From Armatimonadota bacterium (lineage in GTDB: Bacteria > Armatimonadota > UBA5829 > DSUL01): DNA of 64,000 bases. Both the position numbers and the translations under genes were made by a program. Location: the NCBI GenBank assembly GCA_025998755.1, contig AP024674.1, forward strand, positions 2,124,162 to 2,188,161. The letters are read 5' to 3'. Below are positions 44,871 through 53,443 of the stretch, piece after piece (position 1 is the stretch's first letter; every line of letters begins with the position of its first letter). The notes beneath the pieces are model-generated. The model searched no databases. It was given only the letters and a program-made list of their open reading frames with translations, and was not told where the DNA came from.

Positions 44871-45998
44871 ATGCTGAAGACCCTTCTGGAGCGCCTGAGA
44901 CGGCGGCATCCGGAGACGGAGGAGCTGGCTGCGGGGCGGCGCAGCCTGTGGAGCAGGGATCCCGTCTTTCCGCCGTGGTCTCCCGACGATCTGGTGCGGC
45001 GAAGGGGGCTGGAGATCTATGACCGCATGCAGACGGACTCGCAGATTTCGGCCTGTCTGACCACCAAGAAGTTCGCCGTGCTGGCGGATGGCTGGAGCGT
45101 GATTGGCGCCTCGCCCCACCCGAGGGATCAGGAAGCTGCCCGCTTCTGTCACTGGGCGCTGAGCGAGATGCGCACACCGGTTCAGGACGTGCTCTTTTGC
45201 GTGATGGACGCCCTGGCGAAAGGCTACTCCATCAGCGAGATGAACTTCCGGCGCGTGAAAGAGGGGCCGTACCGCGGGCTCGTAACGCTGGACTCCATCA
45301 AGCACAAAGATCCCGCGCTGTTCGACTTCCGGACAGACGAGTATCTCAACGTAACCGGTCTGGTGCGACTGGGAAGCGACGGCGAGCCGGAGCGGGACCT
45401 TCCCCGGGAGAAGTTCGTGATCTACACTTACATGCCCGCCTATGAGGATCCGCGAGGGCGGTCCGACTTACGCCCGTGCTACCGCCACTGGTGGGTTAAG
45501 GATGTGGTGCAGAGGTTCCTGGCCATCCATCTGGAGCGGCACGGGTCGCCCGTGGTGAAAGGCACCTATCGTCGGGGGGCCACCCGTCAGCAGCAGGAGG
45601 AGCTTCTGCGCGTGCTGGAAGGCATCCGTCAGGAGACGGCCATCGTGGTGCCGGAGGACGTGACGGTGGAGCTGATGGAGGCAGCCTCCCGCGGAGAGCA
45701 GGGATATCTGGAGACACTCTGCTATCACGACCGGCAGATCGCCAAGGCAATTCTGGGGGAGACGCTGACACAGGAGGAGGGCTCCCGGACCGGCGCGCTG
45801 GCTCTGGCGAGGGTGCATCAGGACACTTTGCGGCAGCGGGTGAACAAGGTCCGCCGCGACCTGGAGGAGACGGTCATGCGCTCCCAGGTGCTGCGGGCGC
45901 TGACTGTGCTGAACTTCCCGGGCTCCGCCGTTCCTCGATTCTCGCTGGCGGGGGCTGGAGAAGAGACACGGGTAGAAGACAGGAGGAGCGACGTATGA
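44871..45998 (+). CDS. Portal protein, DUF935 (Mu gp29-like)
   Basis: A 375-residue portal protein of the DUF935 family. Conserved stretches include LEIYDRMQTDSQISACLTTK, AKGYSISEMNFRRV, KEGPYRGLVTLDSIKHKDPA, KFVIYTYMPAYEDPRGRSDL, HWWVKDVVQRFLAIHLERHG and ILGETLTQEEGSRTGALALA. Portals form the dodecameric entry ring through which DNA passes. Start ATG 44871 lies behind GGAGGAGAGGA. It is shorter than Mu gp29 (~510), mostly because the C-terminal tail is reduced. Its stop overlaps a 48-residue gene. Confidence 0.92.
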   Translation: MLKTLLERLRRRHPETEELAAGRRSLWSRDPVFPPWSPDDLVRRRGLEIYDRMQTDSQISACLTTKKFAVLADGWSVIGASPHPRDQEAARFCHWALSEMRTPVQDVLFCVMDALAKGYSISEMNFRRVKEGPYRGLVTLDSIKHKDPALFDFRTDEYLNVTGLVRLGSDGEPERDLPREKFVIYTYMPAYEDPRGRSDLRPCYRHWWVKDVVQRFLAIHLERHGSPVVKGTYRRGATRQQQEELLRVLEGIRQETAIVVPEDVTVELMEAASRGEQGYLETLCYHDRQIAKAILGETLTQEEGSRTGALALARVHQDTLRQRVNKVRRDLEETVMRSQVLRALTVLNFPGSAVPRFSLAGAGEETRVEDRRSDV

Positions 45999-46141
45999 GA
46001 CTGGGAATGCTGGCACGGCCGCTCTGGGCGGTGCTGGCCAGAGCTGTCAAGGAGCGGCTGCACAGGCTGGTGGACTCCATAGACGAGGAGGATCTGACGG
46101 AGTTCAAGGCGCGCCTGCACGAGCGCATCGAGCGGCTGTGA
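45995..46141 (+). CDS. 48-residue helical protein after the portal
   Basis: The frame MRLGMLARPLWAVLARAVKE continues as an amphipathic helix ending FKARLHERIERL. Its ATG overlaps the portal stop by four bases (ATGA). It occupies the place where Mu has gpF, a much larger head morphogenesis protein, but is far too short to be gpF. It could be a shortened remnant or a small head-assembly factor. Coding evidence is the tight overlap and codon use like that of its neighbours. Confidence 0.55.
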   Translation: MRLGMLARPLWAVLARAVKERLHRLVDSIDEEDLTEFKARLHERIERL

Positions 46142-46185
46142 GGCCCGGCTGCGGCGCCGGCGGGCAAGGAGAGGGGAAAGACCCA

Positions 46186-47040
46186 ATGGCAAGTGACACG
46201 CCCCGGCCGCAGTCCGGGGAGGTGGAGCGGACCGCCCGGATCTTTCGGGCCGGAAGCTACCCTGAGAGAGGACTTGAGATCGGCCCCGGCGATCTGGATG
46301 CCATCGCCGGGGCTTTCTGTTCGCCGGCCCCGGTGCTGGTGGAACACCTGGAGGGGCCGCTGCGTCTGGGATGGCTGACCCGCGTCTGGCGGGAGGGAAC
46401 ATCCCTGTTCGGCCGGCTTGTGTTCAGCCGGGCGGCCTGGGATCTGATGCGAGAGTGCGGGGCGCGCGCCCTGTCCCTGGGACTGGACCGGGAGACCCTG
46501 CGCATCCGTGAGGTCTCGCTGGTCAGCCGTCCCCGCGTGGCGGGGGCGCAGGTGTTCTCGCAGCGCGCTGTGAGCGCGGCGGTATTCCACGTGGACGATG
46601 AGGAGGAGAGTGCGGCATTGACGGAAACGCAAAAGGATGACATCCGGCCCGGGGGGACCGGAGAGCAACGCAGGGATGCGGCGGAGCTCAGGGAACGATT
46701 GAGGATCAGCGAGGCGGAGAAGACCCTGAAGCAGTTCATCGAGGAGGGGAAGATCGCCCCGGCAGCGGCCGGAGCGGCTTTGGCGATCCTGTGCGCGGAT
46801 GACCCGGCAGCAGTCTGCTTTGCGGACGGCAGCCGTTCCAGCGCGGCGCAGGCGTTCCGGCAGTTTCTGGAGGCCCAGCCGCCTGTGGTGCTGTTCGGCG
46901 AGACCGCCCCGGCGGGGTCACCTGGCCGCAGGCACGGAGTCTCGCGGGATCTGCTGGAAGCGTTCGGGCTGAGCGACGACGACATCGCCCGCTACGCGCG
47001 GATGAGCGAGGAGGACTGGAATGGCCGCATTGCAGGATGA
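46186..47040 (+). CDS. Prohead protease/scaffold protein, Mu gpI-like
   Basis: A 284-residue protein. The N-terminal half (ARIFRAGSYPERGLEIGPGD, APVLVEHLEGPLRLGWLTRV, GTSLFGRLVFS, GARALSLGLD) has the layout of Mu I-type or related capsid maturation proteases, with a likely catalytic His in VEHLEG and Ser in ALSLGLD. The C-terminal half is a charged helical scaffold segment (RDAAELRERLRISEAEKTLK) ending with GLSDDDIARYARMSEEDWNG, the kind of tail seen in Mu I proteins. By family knowledge the protease trims scaffold during head maturation. The start ATG 46186 follows GAGAGGGGAAAG. The end overlaps the next gene by 20 bases. Confidence 0.75.
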   Translation: MASDTPRPQSGEVERTARIFRAGSYPERGLEIGPGDLDAIAGAFCSPAPVLVEHLEGPLRLGWLTRVWREGTSLFGRLVFSRAAWDLMRECGARALSLGLDRETLRIREVSLVSRPRVAGAQVFSQRAVSAAVFHVDDEEESAALTETQKDDIRPGGTGEQRRDAAELRERLRISEAEKTLKQFIEEGKIAPAAAGAALAILCADDPAAVCFADGSRSSAAQAFRQFLEAQPPVVLFGETAPAGSPGRRHGVSRDLLEAFGLSDDDIARYARMSEEDWNGRIAG

Positions 47041-47434
47041 CCGCTACGTCTGGCGGCGCGACGGGCATATCCTCTGCATTCCCGTGAAACAGGGGGCGCG
47101 CATCTACAAGGGAGCCCTGGTTTGCCGCAGCGGCGGCTACGCCGTGCCGGCGGCTGACGCATCCGGCCTGAGCTTCGCCGGCGTGGCGCTGGAGAGCGTG
47201 GACAATACGTCCGGAGCAGACGGCGACGCCGAAGTGCGGGTCTGGCAGACAGGGGTTTTCCCCGTGTTCAAGGCCTCGGCGGCGATGGCCGACATCGGGC
47301 AGCCTGCTTGCTGTGTGGACGACCAGACCGTCGGGCTACCCTCCGCCACCACTCACGACGTGATCTGCGGCCGCATTGTGCGGGTGCTGGCCCCGGGGGA
47401 GGTGGAGGTAAAAATTGACGGGTCGGCGTTTTGA
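47021..47434 (+). CDS. Head decoration protein, DUF2190-like
   Basis: A 137-residue beta-rich protein. ILCIPVKQGARIYKGALVCR, GYAVPAADASGLSFAGVALE and VRVWQTGVFPVFKASAAMAD are typical of small capsid-decorating or capsid-stabilising proteins of the DUF2190 type, which trimerise on the outer shell. It lies between the protease/scaffold and the major capsid, the usual position. It starts within the upstream gene (20-base overlap). No signal or membrane segments. Confidence 0.75.
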   Translation: MAALQDDRYVWRRDGHILCIPVKQGARIYKGALVCRSGGYAVPAADASGLSFAGVALESVDNTSGADGDAEVRVWQTGVFPVFKASAAMADIGQPACCVDDQTVGLPSATTHDVICGRIVRVLAPGEVEVKIDGSAF

Positions 47435-47479
47435 TGAGGCAGCGCCTCTCTGGCAGGGATTGAAGGAAAGGAGGGTGTC

Positions 47480-48373
47480 ATGCTGACGGGATCGGACATC
47501 CCGGCCGGGTTGAGCGACGGGGTGCGAGCGCTGTTCTTCAAATCTCTGGAAAGCGCTCCAGGCCAGTACAGGAAGCTGGCGATGGTGCTGCCGTCGTCTC
47601 AGAGCCGGGAGACCTATGCCTGGCTTTCCGCCGTTCCGGGAATGCGGGAGTTCGTGGACGAGCGCCAGCCCTATGGGCTCCGGGAACATTCGTTCACCAT
47701 CGAGAACAAGACCTGGGAATCCACCATCCAGGTGGAGCGCACGGCGCTGGAGGATGAGCAGTACGGGCAGATCCGTCTGCGAATCCAGTCTCTGGCTGAG
47801 GCAGCCGCGCGTCACAAGGAGCAGCTTGTCTTCGAGCTGGTGCGGGACGGGTTCACTGCGCGCTGCCATGACGGGCAGACGTTCTTTTCGAATGCCCATC
47901 CCACGGGAGGCGGCACAGTCTCGAACCGGGGCGATGAGGAGCTTTCGTCCGCGGCGCTGCAGTCCGCCATGTCGCGGATGGCTCGTCTGAAGGACGATCG
48001 GGGCCAGCCACTGGGCATCCTGGCGGACACGCTGGTAGTGCCTCCGGAGCTGGAGTGGAAGGCGCTGGAGATCGTCACCAGCCCGCTGGATCCGGACGGA
48101 AGCGGCAATGCGGCCAATGTGCTGCGCGGACGGCTGGAGGTGATCGTCAGCCCGTATCTGACTGATCCGGATGACTGGTTCCTGTTCTGCACGAGGGGCG
48201 CTCTGAAGCCACTCATCCTGCAGGAGCGCACGTCCGTGGAGTTCCGCGGACTGGACTCCGGCTCCGCCGGCGAGGAGGCCTTTATGCGGGACAGGCTGCT
48301 GTACGGCGTGCGTGCCCGCTACAACGCAGGTTACGGACTGTGGCAGCTAGCGTTCGGAAGCAAAGTGAGCTGA
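47480..48373 (+). CDS. Major head protein, Mu gpT-like
   Basis: A 297-residue major capsid protein. ALFFKSLESAPGQYRKLAMV, the stretch PGMREFVDERQPYGLREHSF, TIENKTWESTIQVERTALED and GYGLWQLAFGSK match the Mu-like prophage major head subunit gpT, and VFELVRDGFTARCHDGQTFF with NAHPTGGGTVSN is another family block. It builds the icosahedral shell. GGAAAGGAGG precedes ATG 47480. The protein is full length and shows no internal breaks. Confidence 0.93.
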   Translation: MLTGSDIPAGLSDGVRALFFKSLESAPGQYRKLAMVLPSSQSRETYAWLSAVPGMREFVDERQPYGLREHSFTIENKTWESTIQVERTALEDEQYGQIRLRIQSLAEAAARHKEQLVFELVRDGFTARCHDGQTFFSNAHPTGGGTVSNRGDEELSSAALQSAMSRMARLKDDRGQPLGILADTLVVPPELEWKALEIVTSPLDPDGSGNAANVLRGRLEVIVSPYLTDPDDWFLFCTRGALKPLILQERTSVEFRGLDSGSAGEEAFMRDRLLYGVRARYNAGYGLWQLAFGSKVS

Positions 48374-48439
48374 ACTTGCCTGCGGGAGACCGGGCCGCGA
48401 CACCCGGTCTCCCTTTCGTTTTTGAAGGAGGTTCCTGCT

Positions 48440-48937
48440 GTGGGAGCAGCCAGAAACGTGTTGCCGGTGCTGGTGGATATCGCCCGGATGGCGGGGCAGG
48501 ATCTGTCCAGCGGGCGAGTCAGGACTGTGTGCGGCGGTCCCGCCGCCCTGCGCGTATACACGCCGGCGGAGTTGGGAATCAACGGAATATATCTGGGCGC
48601 CGGGGCCGCCAGCGCGTGGGTGGACGTGGCGGGCTACCGCTCGCTGACGGCCTTCATCCGGATCGAAGGGGTAGCAAGCAACTCGGCCAACATCAACCTG
48701 ATTGCCACGCCGGTGGGGCCGGAAGACACCTGGGGCACTGCCGAGCAATACCAGGCCACCATCGCCACGCGCGCCTCAGTAAACGGACCCGGGAACTACC
48801 TCGTGGCCAACGCCGGCAATCAGACCATCATCTCCGGGACGTCCTGGACCGGATGCATCGCACGCCGCGTGAAAATCGAGGTGGGACCCCTCGGCGCAGG
48901 GGCTCAGGCCTGGGCTTATCTGCTCTGTCTCCCGTGA
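48440..48937 (+). CDS. Head-cluster protein of unknown function
   Basis: A 165-residue protein. I start at GTG 48440, which has AAGGAGG seven bases upstream. After a helical N-terminus, the body is beta-rich (YTPAELGINGIYLGAGAASA, WVDVAGYRSLTAFIRIEGVA, RRVKIEVGPLGAGAQAWAYL), resembling a jelly-roll or Ig-like accessory such as a capsid fibre or Hoc-type decoration. No named family is recognised. It lies between the major head protein and the head-tail connector. Confidence 0.65.
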   Translation: MGAARNVLPVLVDIARMAGQDLSSGRVRTVCGGPAALRVYTPAELGINGIYLGAGAASAWVDVAGYRSLTAFIRIEGVASNSANINLIATPVGPEDTWGTAEQYQATIATRASVNGPGNYLVANAGNQTIISGTSWTGCIARRVKIEVGPLGAGAQAWAYLLCLP

Positions 48938-48968
48938 CCGAGCTGCGGCAAAAGAGGGGGAAGCAAGC

Positions 48969-49403
48969 ATGCCTCTGTCTGTGACCCGTTCCGACGTGAA
49001 GCGAAAATGCATGGTGGCCTCTTCCGAGGCCACTTACGACAGTGCCATTGACGCGCTCATCGCGGAGATGCTGCCCGCCATCGAGCACTCGCTCGACCCA
49101 ATGTATGTTCAGGACACCTCGAACACCGGGCTTCAGGCGGAGCTGCGTCTGGGAGCGCTGGAGTTGATCGCCGCCGAGTTCCTGGCCCAGCGAGCTCGGG
49201 AACCCGGTTTCATGGAAGAGTTGCAGGTGGGCGGCGTGAGGCTGGGTCCGGCGTGGGAGCGGGGCAGAGCGCTTGCGGAGCAAGGCTCAGCCCGGCTTGC
49301 TCCCTACCAGCGCGCCTTGGGAGCAGCGGCGCAGGCGCTCCCGGCTTGCCGGACTGCCCGCGCCACCCCGCTGCTGACGCACGAGACGCTGAAGGAGGTC
49401 TGA
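48969..49403 (+). CDS. Head-tail connector protein, Mu gp36 (DUF1320)-like
   Basis: A 144-residue mostly helical protein. DAAIDALIAEMLPAIEHSLD-like region (SAIDALIAEMLPAIEHSLDP), YVQDTSNTGLQAELRLGALE and LIAAEFLAQRAREPGFMEEL fit the helical core of gp6/gp36-type adaptor proteins that extend the portal. The position just after the capsid genes agrees. It is the last clearly neck-like gene. The DUF1320 link rests on position and helical pattern, and I have not aligned it. Confidence 0.65.
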   Translation: MPLSVTRSDVKRKCMVASSEATYDSAIDALIAEMLPAIEHSLDPMYVQDTSNTGLQAELRLGALELIAAEFLAQRAREPGFMEELQVGGVRLGPAWERGRALAEQGSARLAPYQRALGAAAQALPACRTARATPLLTHETLKEV

Positions 49404-49409
49404 GACAAG

Positions 49410-49715
49410 ATGGGCATCCTGGCCGGCCGTGTGCGCCGGAAGCTGGAGGTGTTCGGGACGGCGGTCAACGTTGCCGGCAAAGGGACGCACCGGCTTCTGC
49501 TTCAGGACCTGACCGCGTCGCAGATGGCCATCTATCTGGACCCGGCGGAACAATCGCAGATGACGCTGCCGGGGGTGTTCGCTGTTGCGACGGCGGATGC
49601 GAACATCGTCGAGAACGATACCTTCACCGTAGACGGACGGACTTTCACGGTCCGCAAGGTGATCCGGCCGCGCCTGAAGGGTGAGGAGCTCTGCCGCGGT
49701 CTGCTGGCCTGGTGA
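49410..49715 (+). CDS. Putative head-completion protein
   Basis: A 101-residue beta-rich protein (MAIYLDPAEQSQMTLPGVFA, VENDTFTVDGRTFTVRKVIR) of a size and composition like head-closure or stopper proteins. It starts six bases after the connector gene. I recognise no named family. If it is a stopper, it would close the filled head; tail genes expected after it are missing. Confidence 0.6.
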   Translation: MGILAGRVRRKLEVFGTAVNVAGKGTHRLLLQDLTASQMAIYLDPAEQSQMTLPGVFAVATADANIVENDTFTVDGRTFTVRKVIRPRLKGEELCRGLLAW

Positions 49716-49750
49716 TAACCCGGCGGCGGTTCTGGAAAGGAGAGAAGGCC

Positions 49751-49981
49751 ATGCCCGACCAAACGGAGATTCTGAGCCGGCTGGCGGTGATCGAAAGCCG
49801 ACTGCAGGACATCCTGGGGCACCTGATGGATCTCCGGCGATACGTGCCGGACCGGGTTGTGGAGCATTCGGAGCGCCTGGAGCAGATTGAGCGCGCCCTG
49901 CGCAGCGTGGTCTGGGGAGTGGCGCTCGCTGCAGGAGGGCTTCTCAGCGCCTTCCTGGCGCACGTGTTCGGAAAGGGTTGA
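49751..49981 (+). CDS. XhlA-like coiled-coil membrane protein
   Basis: A 76-residue protein: ILSRLAVIESRLQDILGHLM and RVVEHSERLEQIERALRSVV form coiled-coil helices, and WGVALAAGGLLSAFLAHVFG is one C-terminal transmembrane helix. This is the layout of haemolysin XhlA, the small membrane protein of phage lysis modules in PBSX-type elements. It may take part in lysis, but no endolysin or XhlB-like holin follows. GGAAAGGAGAGAAGG precedes the ATG at 49751. It ends the cluster, facing the convergent DUF5916 gene 14 bases away. Confidence 0.68.
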   Translation: MPDQTEILSRLAVIESRLQDILGHLMDLRRYVPDRVVEHSERLEQIERALRSVVWGVALAAGGLLSAFLAHVFGKG

Positions 49982-49995
49982 TCTCTTGACCCTTG

Positions 49996-52026
49996 TCAGT
50001 ATGCCTTGACCACCTTGAGCAGCAGGCGGTCCGTGAACGACCGGCTGTTCGGGTCGCCAAGGATCAGGAAGTACTCCAGCCCGCCGTAGCCGGAGCGCGA
50101 GAGACTGAGATACCAGTTGGTGTCCCCGCCCGAGCGGACCAGACGGCCGCCCGCGTAGCGATCCGGGGCGAACTGATAAGATACGCTCAGGATGTCCTGA
50201 CGCGCCGACGTTCCCACCCGCACCTGCTCCGAGGACGCCGAGACCGTGAGGCGGTCGAAAAAGCGCCACGTGACCGACGGCCGCACCAGCCGGTAGTCCT
50301 TCCCGGCGCGTGTCCCCCACGCCACGCTCAGCGCCAGGGCATGGTAGCGGTCCAGTTCCGGCCAGCTCCATCCGGCCGAGAAGAACGCGTCCCGCCGCTC
50401 CTCGAACCTTCCCTGCGTCCATGAAGCCGACACCCGGTGTCCTGCGCGGAAGGAGACCGCGCCCTGCGCCGACCATCCCTCCCGGAAGAACCCGCCATGA
50501 TAGCGGGAATAGCTGTAAGCGGAGACCGAGAGATCATACCGGCGCAGAAGTCCCGTGCGGGGCTCCAGGGTGTAAGAGGTCTCCCATTGCGCCCCCCACT
50601 GATCCCTGTGGTTGATGAAGCCGTTCCTGGGCCGGAACTGCGGGCTGACGCAGACAAGCGCAAGGGAGGACGTGTACCGGGGGCTGCTCCATTCGATTGC
50701 GATGTTGGAGTAGTCCCCATCATCTCCCGCGTCCTCCGAGCGCGCCACTCCGCCCCACATCCTCCAGTCTCCCCTCCGGAGGCTGCCGGCGGCGACAGCC
50801 ACCCGGTTGACACGATCCCCCTCGTCGCGCTCCACATACTGCAGAACCGCCGACGAAAACGGCGAGAACTGCTTCTCCACGCGGGCCACCGTGTCCCGGC
50901 GATCCCCGATGTTCTCAGCGCGCATGATCCCCAGATCCACCCCGCCCCGGAACCTGCCGAACAGCCTTGCCCCCACGTCGAACTGAGGGATGCGCACACT
51001 GCGGAATGGATTGAAGCCGGTCAGGGCACCCGTAAAATAGCCCGATCCCTCCAGAAAGAACGCCCGGCGCTCGTCGGGCAGCTTCTCGGAGTAGGAGAAG
51101 TCAATGCTGGTGACCGCCCCTTCCACGTTCGAGAAGTCCGGGTTCACGGAGAACACCGCCGCCTGAAAGGCGCTGAGCTGATAGCGCACGTCCAGCCCTG
51201 AACGAAGTGTGCCGCCGCCGTCGTCCCATCCGCCCAGGGTGTAGGCCAGCACCGAAAGCGGCCGAAGCGGTTTTGCGGGAGGCGGCACCACCCCCACCCA
51301 CTCCCCGTTCAGATCCGGAAGCTCGCGTGGACCGATGTTGGACCAGTAGCACTCCACGTCCAGCCGGGCGATGTATCGCTCGAAGTTTAGCCCCATCGTC
51401 ACGGGATTGCCGCCGGTCTCCGGGCGGATCAGGATATCCCACGGGATGGCCATCTCGGCTGTCCATCCGTCGTCCACGATTCGGGCCGCGCTTTTCCAGA
51501 CGCCCTCCCACTCCTGGCGGTTGGCGCGGCCGCCCGCCAGCCGCGTGTTCTGGGTGCCCAGGGCGTTGATGGTGAAGCGGTTCTCATAGTCGGAGGTCTT
51601 GCTGTTGAAGGTGTCCAGCCGCAGGCGGAGCCTGTCCTCTCCCACGAAACCGGCCTCGCGCCGGGTCTCCACAGCGCGGATGCGATGTGGCTCCGAATCG
51701 AACGCGTGGAACGCCACGTAGATGTTCTCGCTGTCGTAGCAGATCCACACGCGGGTGTCGTCGGCCATCGGCTGGCCGGTCTGCTCGTCGGTGAAGCCTT
51801 CCTGATACGGTACCTGTGCCCAGCAGGCATCGTCCAGCACGCCGTCAATGACGGGCGGCGGGCTGACGCGGACCGCCGGGAAAGAGCGCACGGTCTCCGG
51901 CTGCGCCGCGCAGGAGGCGCAGAGCGCGGCGGTCAAGAAACAGATTGTGGCAATGAACCTCAAAGCATCAGATGCCGGAGTTCTGTATATCAGAAACCGC
52001 CGCACGTCCGCCCGGGAAGGACGCAT
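49996..52026 (-). CDS. CBM9-like and DUF5916 outer-membrane protein
   Basis: A 676-residue exported protein. The signal sequence is FIATICFLTAALCASCAAQ. Residues ~45-230 form a family-9 carbohydrate-binding-like domain (PPVIDGVLDDACWAQVPYQE, DTRVWICYDSENIYVAFHAF, DDGWTAEMAIPWDIL). The rest is the DUF5916 region, probably a beta barrel (FSVNPDFSNVEGAVTSIDFS, YSEKLPDERRAFFLEGSGYF, FRSVRIPQFDVGARLFGRFR) ending in strands typical of outer-membrane proteins. I use ATG 52026, a start that leaves three bases to the divergent M14 gene; a later TTG at 51963 is also possible. It may bind or pass carbohydrate. Confidence 0.85.
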   Translation of the reverse strand: MRPSRADVRRFLIYRTPASDALRFIATICFLTAALCASCAAQPETVRSFPAVRVSPPPVIDGVLDDACWAQVPYQEGFTDEQTGQPMADDTRVWICYDSENIYVAFHAFDSEPHRIRAVETRREAGFVGEDRLRLRLDTFNSKTSDYENRFTINALGTQNTRLAGGRANRQEWEGVWKSAARIVDDGWTAEMAIPWDILIRPETGGNPVTMGLNFERYIARLDVECYWSNIGPRELPDLNGEWVGVVPPPAKPLRPLSVLAYTLGGWDDGGGTLRSGLDVRYQLSAFQAAVFSVNPDFSNVEGAVTSIDFSYSEKLPDERRAFFLEGSGYFTGALTGFNPFRSVRIPQFDVGARLFGRFRGGVDLGIMRAENIGDRRDTVARVEKQFSPFSSAVLQYVERDEGDRVNRVAVAAGSLRRGDWRMWGGVARSEDAGDDGDYSNIAIEWSSPRYTSSLALVCVSPQFRPRNGFINHRDQWGAQWETSYTLEPRTGLLRRYDLSVSAYSYSRYHGGFFREGWSAQGAVSFRAGHRVSASWTQGRFEERRDAFFSAGWSWPELDRYHALALSVAWGTRAGKDYRLVRPSVTWRFFDRLTVSASSEQVRVGTSARQDILSVSYQFAPDRYAGGRLVRSGGDTNWYLSLSRSGYGGLEYFLILGDPNSRSFTDRLLLKVVKAY

Positions 52027-52029
52027 CGG

Positions 52030-52719
52030 ATGATGCGGCGCTTCCTCGCGGGAACCTCTGTGCAAGGCAGGCCCATCCGCGCCTTCGAGGTGCGCCCTGA
52101 GCGGGAGCCGGGATCCTGGCTGCTTCTGCTGGGGGTGGTCCACGGAGACGAGCCCCAGGGGCGCTGGCTGCTGCGCGACGCCCTGCGCCAGTGGCGGGAG
52201 GAGCCGCCCGCCCGGAACATCGGGCTGGTGGTGATTCCCTGCCTGAACCCGGACGGCTCCGCGGCTCGCACGCGGGTGAACGCCCACGGCGTGGACCTGA
52301 ACCGCAACCTGCCCACGCGCGACTGGACCCCGCGCTCGCCCCGGGAGTCCAACCACCCGGGTCCGGCGCCCGCCAGTGAACCCGAGACGCGCGCCCTGCT
52401 GCATCTCTTGGAGAGCTATGATTTCCGCGCCATACTGAGCGTGCACTCCATGCGGCGCTATCAGATCAACTGCAACGGGCCCGCGCGGGACTGGGGCGAG
52501 GCGTTGGCGGCGGTGTGCGGCTATCCTGTGACGGACGATATCGGCTACCCCTGTCCGGGGTCGCTGGGAACATACGCCGGCGCGGAGCGGCAGATCCCCA
52601 CCATTACGCTGGAGGTGGACAGCCGCGCCCGGATGCCGGACACTCTGCGGGTGCATTCCCCGGTCATCCGCAGGGCGGTGGAGTGGTGGGACCGGACAAT
52701 GGAGGACCACGCAAGGTGA
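52030..52719 (+). CDS. M14-family zinc carboxypeptidase (MpaA-like)
   Basis: A 229-residue protein. Zinc ligands fit GVVHGDEPQG (H and E) and the later SVHS histidine; NRNLPTRDW and ITLEVDS carry the substrate-carboxylate arginine and catalytic glutamate positions of M14. The closest type is murein tripeptide amidase MpaA, which releases amino acids from peptidoglycan peptides in the cytoplasm. No signal peptide is present. ATG 52030 or 52033 follows GGGAAGGA. It is coupled to the methyltransferase by a four-base overlap. Confidence 0.88.
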   Translation: MMRRFLAGTSVQGRPIRAFEVRPEREPGSWLLLLGVVHGDEPQGRWLLRDALRQWREEPPARNIGLVVIPCLNPDGSAARTRVNAHGVDLNRNLPTRDWTPRSPRESNHPGPAPASEPETRALLHLLESYDFRAILSVHSMRRYQINCNGPARDWGEALAAVCGYPVTDDIGYPCPGSLGTYAGAERQIPTITLEVDSRARMPDTLRVHSPVIRRAVEWWDRTMEDHAR

Positions 52720-53375
52720 GACATTGCATTCGTGATTTCGTACGGATTGTAAGCGAGACGCTGCCCGTACCGGAGCCAGTCTATGAGTTCGGATCTCTGC
52801 AGGTGGAGGGCCAGGAGGGTTTCGCGGACCTGCGCCCACTCTTCCCGGGCAAGCAGTATGTGGGCTGCGACATGCGGGAGGGCCCCGGCGTGGACGTAGT
52901 TGCTGACCTGCACGACCTGAAACTGGAAAGTGGTTGCGCCGGCACGGTGCTGATGATGGAAACGCTGGAACACGTAGAATATCCCTGGAAGGCCATGGCG
53001 GGGGTGCACCGGGTTCTGCGGGAAGGCGGTCTGCTGGTGATGAGCTCTGTCATGAACTTTCCCATCCACGCCCATCCCAACGATTACTGGCGCTTCACGC
53101 CCGAGGCCTTCCGCAGCCTGATGCGGGATTTCCCCGTGGCGCACGCGGACTTCGCCGGGGATGACGAATTCCCCCATACGGTGGTGGGGGTTGCGCGCAA
53201 GAGCACGGAGCCTCTACCGCCGGAGTTCTTTGCGGCACTGGAGCGGTGGAAGAAGCGCTGGTACTATCGAGACGGCAACTTGAGGCGGGACATCAAGAGG
53301 ACGTTGCTCCTGTTTGTCCCGCCCATTGTGCGGATGGCGCTGCCCACAAAGCTGGCCCGGGCAATATGGAGGTGA
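52716..53375 (+). CDS. Class I SAM-dependent methyltransferase
   Basis: A 219-residue protein. Rossmann-type SAM motifs are PVPEPVYEFGSLQVEGQEGF, YVGCDMREGPGVDVVADLHD and VLMMETLEHVEYPWKAMAGV; HRVLREGGLLVMSSVMNFPI is the usual post-motif region of type 11 methyltransferases. The C-terminal tail is basic and hydrophobic (RTLLLFVPPIVRMALPTKLA), perhaps for membrane contact. The GTG start at 52716 overlaps the peptidase stop. Substrate is unknown. Confidence 0.88.
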   Translation: MRHCIRDFVRIVSETLPVPEPVYEFGSLQVEGQEGFADLRPLFPGKQYVGCDMREGPGVDVVADLHDLKLESGCAGTVLMMETLEHVEYPWKAMAGVHRVLREGGLLVMSSVMNFPIHAHPNDYWRFTPEAFRSLMRDFPVAHADFAGDDEFPHTVVGVARKSTEPLPPEFFAALERWKKRWYYRDGNLRRDIKRTLLLFVPPIVRMALPTKLARAIWR

Positions 53376-53443
53376 TGGAGTCAAGAGCGAGCGGCGCCCG
53401 GAAGCAGTGTTGCTGAGAGCGCAGCCGGAAGGAGGGAGGACGA

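Noticed and set aside
50025-52839. Start of the DUF5916 gene extended upstream to 52839
   Set aside because: The extra ~270 residues are antisense to the M14 peptidase and methyltransferase; the signal sequence lies near 52026.
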